Source of the DNA: Bremerella cremea
Lineage (GTDB): Bacteria; Planctomycetota; Planctomycetia; Pirellulales; Pirellulaceae
Assembly: GCF_003335505.1 (NCBI RefSeq)
Contig: NZ_QPEX01000010.1
Span: 62,001 to 126,000 of the forward strand
DNA length: 64,000 bases
Direction: 5' to 3'
Position numbers and translations under genes: made by a program. Of this stretch, positions 25,581 through 32,391 are shown in pieces. Numbering within the stretch: the first letter of the stretch is position 1; the number at the start of each line of letters is the position of its first letter. The notes under the pieces were generated by a model. It was not told the DNA's origin, made no database searches, and saw only the letters and a list, made by a program, of their open reading frames with translations.

Positions 25581-27086
25581 ATGAGCTTTCTCGATTCCCT
25601 TGCGATTCCCCCTGTCGATGCCGCGATTATCGCGTTGTACATCCTCGGAACGACGTTGCTAGGGGTTTGGATCGGTAGAGGGGAAGACTCGACAAGCGAC
25701 TTTTTTTTGGGGTCTGGCAATTTACCCTCTTGGGCGTTGCTGCTTTCGATTGTGGCAACCGAGACCAGCACCGTCACGTTTTTGAGCGTGCCTGGCTTGG
25801 CTTTTAAGCAGGGAGGCAATTTTGGATTCTTGCAGCTGGCGATCGGCTATATCATTGGCCGCGTCTTGGTGCTGACGTTTCTATTGCCGATCTACTTCAA
25901 AGGTAAGAACACCACGGCTTATGAAGTTTTCCAGCGCAACTTCGGCACCTCGACCCGCAAACTGGCTTCGGTCTTCTTCTTAGGTGCCCGTACGCTTGGC
26001 GATGGCCTACGTTTGTTTTTAACCGCATTCACCTTGCAACAAGTGATTCACATTAACTTTGATGTGAGCGTTGCCGTGATTGCGATTGCGACGGCCATTT
26101 ACGCTTTGTTTGGCGGGGTGCGCTCGGTGGTGTGGAACGACTGCCTGCAGTTCGCCGTTTACATGACCGGAGCTTTCATTGCCATCGGCGTGATCCTCTA
26201 TCGTTTGCCAGGCGGCGCGGAAGAGTATTTCAACTTCGCATCAGAAACCGGCCGTTTGCAATTGTTTAACACCAGCTTTATGCCTGCGGATGGTCAGTTG
26301 ACGCTCTGGTCAGGTATTTTTGGCGGGGCCGTGCTGAGCTTGGCGACGCATGGGGCCGACCAGTTAATCGTGCAGCGATATTTGTGTGCCAAGAACCAAC
26401 GTTCGGCCGGGCTGGCGCTGTTTTGGAGCGGTCCCATCGTGTTCGCTCAGTTTGCCCTCTTTCTGGCGATTGGTGCTGGCCTGGCTTGCTATTATGCTCA
26501 GTTCGATCCGGCCCGCGAAAGTTTGGCGGGTGATCAAGCGTTTGCCTCGTTCATTGTTAACGATTTGCCGATCGGCATTCGCGGGATTATCTTGGCCGCC
26601 GTGTTTGCCGCTGCGATGTCTACGCTTTCCAGCTCGGTCAACTCCTCGTCGAGTTCGTTACTGGATGACATCGGTGGCGAGGCAATGCAAAAACTACCTG
26701 ACTCACAACGGCTGCTAATGGCCCGTGTGTTTACGGTTTCGTTCACGGCGCTTCAAGCGATGGTCGCCTTGGTGGCTTACTATCTAGATTTTGCCAACAA
26801 CGTTGTCCACCAAGCCCTGGCGATCGCCGGTTTTTCTGCAGGCCTTTTGTTGGGGCTATTCCTGATCGCCCTGACGATTGGTCGTGTTTCGAGTTTGTTC
26901 GCCAACATCGGCTTGCTGACCGGGGCCGTGATTGTCGTTTGTGTCTCGCAATACTACGGCATAAGCGGCTATTGGAATTCTTTGATTTGCAGTGTAAGTG
27001 TGTTTACGATTACCGCGACCCTTTGGGCCGTGATGAACGTTCTTTACAAGCCATCGCCGATTGCCTCTGCCGAGGATGAAACATGA
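25581..27086 (+). CDS. Sodium:solute symporter (SSS family), 501 aa
   Basis: An inner-membrane secondary transporter with about 13 helices and the family signature near LGARTLGDGLRLFLTAFTL and GGAVLSLATHGADQLIVQRYL. SSS members carry sugars, sialic acid, amino acids or vitamins with sodium. The stop overlaps the start of the AmiE/NamZ fusion by 4 bases (ATGA), so the two are translated together. This context points to uptake of MurNAc or a muropeptide sugar released by the fusion. That substrate is inferred from the neighbours, and if right it replaces the phosphotransferase transporter MurP used by Bacillus. Confidence 0.92.
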   Translation: MSFLDSLAIPPVDAAIIALYILGTTLLGVWIGRGEDSTSDFFLGSGNLPSWALLLSIVATETSTVTFLSVPGLAFKQGGNFGFLQLAIGYIIGRVLVLTFLLPIYFKGKNTTAYEVFQRNFGTSTRKLASVFFLGARTLGDGLRLFLTAFTLQQVIHINFDVSVAVIAIATAIYALFGGVRSVVWNDCLQFAVYMTGAFIAIGVILYRLPGGAEEYFNFASETGRLQLFNTSFMPADGQLTLWSGIFGGAVLSLATHGADQLIVQRYLCAKNQRSAGLALFWSGPIVFAQFALFLAIGAGLACYYAQFDPARESLAGDQAFASFIVNDLPIGIRGIILAAVFAAAMSTLSSSVNSSSSSLLDDIGGEAMQKLPDSQRLLMARVFTVSFTALQAMVALVAYYLDFANNVVHQALAIAGFSAGLLLGLFLIALTIGRVSSLFANIGLLTGAVIVVCVSQYYGISGYWNSLICSVSVFTITATLWAVMNVLYKPSPIASAEDET

Positions 27087-29386
27087 TATTACGATCTCTT
27101 TTAGTGCTACCGTTCCTGCTGTTACCGACGGCAGTCTGGGCTGAAATTCCGACTGCCACGCCAGAAGAAGTGGGCATGGTCGGGCCGATTGCTCCGGCGA
27201 TCGATAAGGAAATCGAACAAGCGTTGGCCGAGAAGAAAATGCCTGGCTGCGTGGTCACCGTCGTGCGGCACGGTAAGATCGTTTACGAAAAAGCCCACGG
27301 CAATCGCCGCATTGTGCCCGATGTCGAGCCGATGACGGTCGACACCGTGTTCGATATGGCTTCGCTCACCAAGCCAATCTCGACGGCGACCAGCATCATG
27401 CAGTTGGTCGAGCAAGGCAAAATCGATCTGGACCAGCCGGTTTCCAAGTACCTACCCGAGTTCAAAGGAAACGGCAAGGAAGAGATCACCGTTCGTCAGC
27501 TGATGATTCATGTCAGCGGGCTGACGCCTGATAACCATGTGAACGATTACTTGGAAGGGTGGGACACCGCTTACGAAAAGATCTGCGACTTGAAGTTGCT
27601 TTCGCCGCCGGGTGACAAATTCCGTTACTCAGACGTCGGCTTTTTGCTGCTGGGCGAAATGGTCGCTCGCGTGTCTGGGAAACCGCTCGATCAATATGCC
27701 AAAGAAAACGTCTTCCTACCGCTGGGCATGACCGAAAGTGGTTATAACCCGCCAGAAGCTTTGCAACAGCGAGCCGTCACCACGCAAGAGGAAGATGGCG
27801 TGTGGCTGAAAGGGACTGTCCACGATCCACGGGCTCGCCTTTGTGGCGGGGTTGCTGGTCACGCTGGGTTGTTTAGCACCTCGCACGATTTGGTGCGATA
27901 CGGCCTGGGAATGTTGGCCGCCCAACACGAAGGCGAGGGGCACGTTCTGCAGCCAGAAACGCTGAAGAAGATGACGACTAGCTACGATGCAGTCGGCAAT
28001 TTGCGCGGCCTCGGCTGGGACAAGAAGAGCGGCTATTCCAGCAACCGTGGTGCCTCGATGACCGACGCTGCTTACGGGCACGGCGGGTTCACCGGCACGG
28101 CCATGTGGATCGATCCAGGCTTAGACCTGGTGGTGATCTTTCTTTCCAATCGCGTTCACCCGGACGGCAAAGGCTCAGTCAATCAACTCGCCGGTCGCAT
28201 TGGCACCATTGCCGCCGATGCTTGCTTGGCTGCTGAAAAGTCAACCGACAACGCTGGCACCAAACTCGGTATCGACGTTCTGGCCAATAGCAAGTTCGCG
28301 GCACTCAAAGGAAAGAAAGTCGGCTTGATTGCCAACCACACCAGTCGCGACAAAGCAGGCCAAGGAACGCATCTGCTGCTACACGAATCGCCCGATGTCG
28401 ACCTGGTAACCATCTTTAGCCCAGAACATGGTTTTGCAGGCCTGCTCGATCAATCGCACATTGGCGACTCGGTCGAACCAAAGACCGGTGTGCCAGTGAA
28501 AAGTTTGTATGGCAAAACGCGTAAGCCGACCAAGGAGCAACTTGCCGGGATCGATACGCTGGTATTCGACATTCAAGACATCGGCTGCCGTTTTTACACC
28601 TACATCGCGACGATGGGCTTGGCCATGGAAGCCGCCGCAGAACAAGACATCGAATTCATCGTCCTCGATCGTCCCAACCCGCTAGGCGGCGTCGTGATCG
28701 ATGGGCCGATGCTCGATGACGACTCGCGTACGTTCGTCCGGTTTCATGAAATCCCGGTTCGTCACGGCATGACCATTGGCGAACTGGCCAAAATGCTGAA
28801 GGCGGAGCGAGGTCTGGAAACCAAGCTAACGATCATCCCCATGGAAGACTGGCAACGCGACGACCTGCTGTACGAAACTGGCCTCCCGTGGCGCAACACG
28901 TCGCCGAACATGCGTAACCTGGCCCAAGCGCTGATCTACCCAGGCGTCGGCCTGTTGGAAACAACCAACGTTTCGGTCGGTCGCGGCACCGATACCCCGT
29001 TCGAGATCTTAGGCGCACCTTGGATTAACGGTCCCCAACTAGCCAACGCCATCAACGCCTACGAGATTCCCGGGGTGAAAGCAATTGGCATCGAGTTCAC
29101 CCCGACTTCCAGCAAGTACGAAGGGGAATTATGTGGAGGTGTCAACTTCATCATCACCGATTGGAGCAAGTTCGAGACGCTCGACCTCGGCTGGGCTGTT
29201 GCGGCGAGCTTGAAGAAGTTATACCCCAACGACTGGGAAACCAAACGCCTGCCCACGTTACTGGGCAGCCAACAAGTGCTCGACATGATCAACGACGGCA
29301 AGACCCCGGCAGAAATCAAAGCGACCTACCAAAAAGACCTAGCCGATTTCGCCAACCGCCGCGAACCGTTCTTGCTTTACGAGTAA
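27083..29386 (+). CDS. namZ: Exported fusion: beta-lactamase-fold hydrolase (AmiE-like) + NamZ/DUF1343 exomuramidase, 767 aa
   Basis: After a signal peptide (residues 1-20, VWA), residues 25-385 form a serine hydrolase of the class C beta-lactamase/AmiE type: Ser94-x-x-Lys97 (SLTK), Tyr182-Ser-Asp and His333-Gly-Gly. Residues 395-767 are DUF1343, known as NamZ, an exo-beta-N-acetylmuramidase: SPEHGF with Glu448, FDIQDIGCRFYTYI, DRPNPLGG, TSPNMRN and TNVSVGRGTDTPFE. In Bacillus subtilis these two activities are separate proteins (YbbE/AmiE and YbbC/NamZ) in one MurNAc operon; here they are one chain. The fusion would first remove the peptide from muropeptides and then release MurNAc in the periplasm, feeding the symporter translated just upstream. 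Both domains look intact. Confidence 0.93.
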   Translation: MILRSLLVLPFLLLPTAVWAEIPTATPEEVGMVGPIAPAIDKEIEQALAEKKMPGCVVTVVRHGKIVYEKAHGNRRIVPDVEPMTVDTVFDMASLTKPISTATSIMQLVEQGKIDLDQPVSKYLPEFKGNGKEEITVRQLMIHVSGLTPDNHVNDYLEGWDTAYEKICDLKLLSPPGDKFRYSDVGFLLLGEMVARVSGKPLDQYAKENVFLPLGMTESGYNPPEALQQRAVTTQEEDGVWLKGTVHDPRARLCGGVAGHAGLFSTSHDLVRYGLGMLAAQHEGEGHVLQPETLKKMTTSYDAVGNLRGLGWDKKSGYSSNRGASMTDAAYGHGGFTGTAMWIDPGLDLVVIFLSNRVHPDGKGSVNQLAGRIGTIAADACLAAEKSTDNAGTKLGIDVLANSKFAALKGKKVGLIANHTSRDKAGQGTHLLLHESPDVDLVTIFSPEHGFAGLLDQSHIGDSVEPKTGVPVKSLYGKTRKPTKEQLAGIDTLVFDIQDIGCRFYTYIATMGLAMEAAAEQDIEFIVLDRPNPLGGVVIDGPMLDDDSRTFVRFHEIPVRHGMTIGELAKMLKAERGLETKLTIIPMEDWQRDDLLYETGLPWRNTSPNMRNLAQALIYPGVGLLETTNVSVGRGTDTPFEILGAPWINGPQLANAINAYEIPGVKAIGIEFTPTSSKYEGELCGGVNFIITDWSKFETLDLGWAVAASLKKLYPNDWETKRLPTLLGSQQVLDMINDGKTPAEIKATYQKDLADFANRREPFLLYE

Positions 29387-29413
29387 ACATCGCGGCATTT
29401 GTCCTCCTCGTAG

Positions 29414-29430
29414 GGTCCGCTGTGCGGACC
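29414..29430. repeat. Palindrome GGTCCGC TGT GCGGACC
   Basis: A perfect 7-bp stem with a 3-base loop, flanked by TAG and TTA, 28 bases after the stop of the namZ fusion. A second hairpin (CTGGAAT / ATTCCAG, 29443-29468) follows directly. Confidence 0.55.
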
Positions 29431-29560
29431 TTATAGAGAATACTGGAATGGGCTGTCGCTTATTCCAGCCTACATTTCAGGCAGGAACACGGGGCCTTAA
29501 CATGGCCCAGCCTGCAGAATTAGCTTTCCTCGGGTGCCCGTGCCACACAAAGAGAGTCCC

Positions 29561-29583
29561 GTAGAACGCGTCTCGACGCACCA
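29561..29583. repeat. Dispersed palindromic repeat, family 2
   Basis: The complement reads GGTGCGTCGAGACGCGTTCTAC. It matches the copy at 62978-63003 with two changes over about 22 bases. Confidence 0.6.
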
Positions 29584-29703
29584 TCGTTTGCTAAAACGGC
29601 TTCCCGAAACCAATCGTGTGGCAACATAACACGCAATCAGTAAACCAGGCTGGAACGATCTGCCGCCCAGCGTTAAGAACCTGGGTTAAGACTTCTTCTC
29701 GTC

Positions 29704-30783
29704 TTACGGCGTAACAAAACCGCCGGTGGTTGGTTGCGAGCAGCCGGTGGTTTCGGGGATGGTCAGGGGCAGGTTTCTTAGGCTGCGGACGGCTAGCCAG
29801 GCGAAGCATTCGGCTTCGAGCGTATCGGGGCTAAGGCCAAGTTGGTCGATGGTTTGCACGGTTTGAAAGTGTTCGGCCAGCATCGACATGATCACCGGGT
29901 GATGCACGCCGCCGCCGGTTGCCCACAAAATGGCTGGCGGCTCGGCCATGGTTTGGGCCGACATGGCAATCGCCCCCACGGTAACCGCACACAGCGTCGC
30001 GGCACCGTCTTCGACACTTAGGCCGGAAACATCGATGTGGTCGAACTCGAAGCGATCGGCAGATTTCGGCAAAGGGCGCTGGAAATATTCAGCGGATAAC
30101 GCGTCTTTAACCAGTTGTTGCTGCACGGTCCCCCGCAGGGCCAGTTGGCCGTCGATATCGTGGCTGAGACCGGCCATCTCTTGGGCCCATTCGTCGAGCA
30201 AACCGCAGCCAGGACCGGTGTCGCCGGCAACGATGGAACCGTCTGCCCCGAGCCAGGTAAGATTCGCCACCCCACCCAGATTCAACACGGCAATCGCCTG
30301 GGTTTTATCGTGGAACAGAGCTTGATGAAAGAATGTCGCCAACGGAGCCCCCTGACCGCCGCGGGCCATGTCGCGGCGGCGGAAGTCGGAAACGACTTGC
30401 TTGCCCGTTTTCTCGGCCAGTAGCCACGGGTTGCCTAACTGCATGGTGACCCCTTCGGCGGGGATATGCCGCACGGTATGACCATGAAAGCCGACCAGTT
30501 TGGCTGACTTGGCCAGGTCGCCCAATTGTTTTTCCAACGCGAAAATAGCCTGAGCGTGATGCAACGTCAAATCGCGTTCTAGCCGCAACAATTCGTCGAG
30601 CCGCACGTTATGTTGCGAAGCTTCGAGGACGCGCGAACGGATTTCTTCGGAATAGGGCAACGTCAGCCCACCATGAAACTCGACGAAGTCTTCGCCGTCT
30701 GTCGTAATCAGGGCTGCGTCCACACCGTCGGCTGAGGTTCCACTCATCAACCCGATCACCGTTCGACGCTCTGGCGTATTCAC
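29704..30783 (-). CDS. anmK: Anhydro-N-acetylmuramic acid kinase AnmK, 359 aa
   Basis: AnmK opens the 1,6-anhydro ring of anhMurNAc and phosphorylates it to MurNAc-6-P, the substrate of MurQ. The family signature is clear: IGLMSGTSADGVDAALI at the N terminus, GFHGHTVRHIP, LNLGGVANLTW, DTGPGCGLLDEWAQ (catalytic Asp region) and WATGGGVHHP. The length is standard. It starts with GTG 30783 behind a purine-rich AGAGAGTTGGA. It converges on the namZ fusion and diverges from the XylR-like regulator with 243 bases between them. It completes the branch of the salvage locus that handles products of lytic transglycosylases. Confidence 0.97.
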   Translation of the reverse strand: MNTPERRTVIGLMSGTSADGVDAALITTDGEDFVEFHGGLTLPYSEEIRSRVLEASQHNVRLDELLRLERDLTLHHAQAIFALEKQLGDLAKSAKLVGFHGHTVRHIPAEGVTMQLGNPWLLAEKTGKQVVSDFRRRDMARGGQGAPLATFFHQALFHDKTQAIAVLNLGGVANLTWLGADGSIVAGDTGPGCGLLDEWAQEMAGLSHDIDGQLALRGTVQQQLVKDALSAEYFQRPLPKSADRFEFDHIDVSGLSVEDGAATLCAVTVGAIAMSAQTMAEPPAILWATGGGVHHPVIMSMLAEHFQTVQTIDQLGLSPDTLEAECFAWLAVRSLRNLPLTIPETTGCSQPTTGGFVTP

Positions 30784-31026
30784 GTTCCAACTCTCTTCTG
30801 ACGACTAATCCGTAAATTGCGGCACCCGACGGGCGTATAGCAACGCACGTCTATTCCACTCGTTAATCAAGCTTACCGCACCAAATTTAACTTGACAGCC
30901 CATCACCCCCCTAGCGCATGGAAAAGAACTATAAAATCTCGTTTCTGCGCAAACCCTTGGCCGATACACGTTAGAATAGAAAGAGTTGATCGTAAGATTT
31001 GCCACCTCAAAAATTAACGCGAAACG

Positions 31027-32214
31027 ATGACCCTCGATCCAACCCAACTCGAACAGCGGCGCCAAGTGCAAGTCGTTGCCGTTTTGGTTGAAACCGAAAC
31101 GAGCTGGGGACGACGTGTGATCCGGGGGATCGCGCATTATGCCGAGAAACATGCTTCGTGGCATCTTCTGATCGATCCTCGCGATCACGATCAACGTTCT
31201 GCTTTACCAGACGGCTGGAAGGGGCACGGGGTGATTGCCCGCTTCTCTTCGCGCTTGCAGATCGAGCAAATCTTGCAGAAAAAGGTGCCAGCGGTCGATG
31301 TCGACGACGTGTGCGAAACCTTGCCTGGCGTGGGGCGCGTGATCACCGACGAATCAGCCCGAGCCGAACTGGCCGTCGAGCACTTGCTGGCCCGCGGGTT
31401 CTCGGAGTTTGCCTATTTCGCCCCGCCTAGCCACCGTTATTCATCGCACCGAGGCGAAGCATTTCAGCAGGCGGTCACTTCCCGGGGATACGTTTGCAAT
31501 GCCTATCGCCCTGGCTATCGGGCCGGTCGCAAAATGTCTTGGGCCGAACAGCAGCGACGGGTGAATCGTTGGCTGATGTCGCTACCAAGACCCGTCGCGA
31601 TCTTAGCTGTCGACGCACATCATGCCCGGCAGTTAGCCGAAGTGTGCCATTTTTCCTCGATTCGGGTTCCAGACGAATTCGCGATTTTGGCGGGGGACTC
31701 CGATGAATTGTTGTGCGAGGTTTCGACGCCGCCTCTTTCGGCCGTGTCGCTGGCCTGCGAACGGATTGGTTACGAAGCGGCCGCGATGCTGCACCAAATG
31801 ATTGAAGGGAAGCCAGCCCCGAAGCGTCCCGTTTTAATCGCTCCGCATGGTGTCGTCAGCCGCCAATCGACCGACTTTCTGGCAATTGACGACCCCCTGA
31901 TCGTGCGGGCCTTACGGTTCATCCAAAATCACACCCAACATGGAATTGGCGTCGATGATGTGCTGCGCGAAGTTCCGTTGTCGCGTCGTAGTTTAGAGAT
32001 CCAGTTCAAAGCCTACCTCGGGCGAACTCCTGCTGAAGAGATTCGGCGTGTGCAATTGGAACGAGCCCGCGAACTGCTTTTGAATCGCGATATGTCGATC
32101 ACCGAGGTCGCGTTGTCGTCTGGGTTTAGCAACGCAACCCGCTTTGGAATTGCGTTTCGGAAGAAGTTTGGCACCACGCCGCGTAACTTCCGCAAAAAAC
32201 TGCTCACCGAGTAG
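31027..32214 (+). CDS. XylR-like transcription regulator: LacI-type sensor + AraC DNA-binding domain, 395 aa
   Basis: Residues 10-270 form a periplasmic-binding-protein-like sugar sensor (VVAVLVETETSWGRRVIRGIAHYA at the start is typical of the XylR family), and residues about 285-395 are an AraC double helix-turn-helix (IEEVLREVPLSRRSLE-like first helix pair; LNRDMSITEVALSSGFSNATRFGIAFRKKFG second). Such regulators are common in planctomycetes and respond to sugars. Its gene diverges from anmK and follows the MurNAc salvage genes, so an amino sugar such as MurNAc or anhMurNAc is a plausible ligand. ATG 31027 is the only sensible start. Confidence 0.9.
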   Translation: MTLDPTQLEQRRQVQVVAVLVETETSWGRRVIRGIAHYAEKHASWHLLIDPRDHDQRSALPDGWKGHGVIARFSSRLQIEQILQKKVPAVDVDDVCETLPGVGRVITDESARAELAVEHLLARGFSEFAYFAPPSHRYSSHRGEAFQQAVTSRGYVCNAYRPGYRAGRKMSWAEQQRRVNRWLMSLPRPVAILAVDAHHARQLAEVCHFSSIRVPDEFAILAGDSDELLCEVSTPPLSAVSLACERIGYEAAAMLHQMIEGKPAPKRPVLIAPHGVVSRQSTDFLAIDDPLIVRALRFIQNHTQHGIGVDDVLREVPLSRRSLEIQFKAYLGRTPAEEIRRVQLERARELLLNRDMSITEVALSSGFSNATRFGIAFRKKFGTTPRNFRKKLLTE

Positions 32215-32391
32215 TCGCGTAAAAAGTTCCGACAAGGGACAATTTTAACGATTCTGGGATTTCTTCCCCCTTTCTTTGGCCAAACTTTCGCGAAGTAGGT
32301 AGGCCCATTCGATCCTTCCACGGCCTGGCTGCCGCAGGAAGCGATCGATGGGTGATCCCGCCTATTAACCCATCTCTCAAGAGGCTCGCGA

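Larger units (their letters stand above)
29387..29703. other. 317-base convergent gap with several palindromes
   Basis: No gene is visible. The gap holds three short palindromes, one degenerate family-1 copy (29531-29547, CGGGTGCCCGTGCCACAC) and a family-2 repeat at 29561-29583. These may serve as terminators or attenuators for the two converging salvage genes. Confidence 0.5.
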
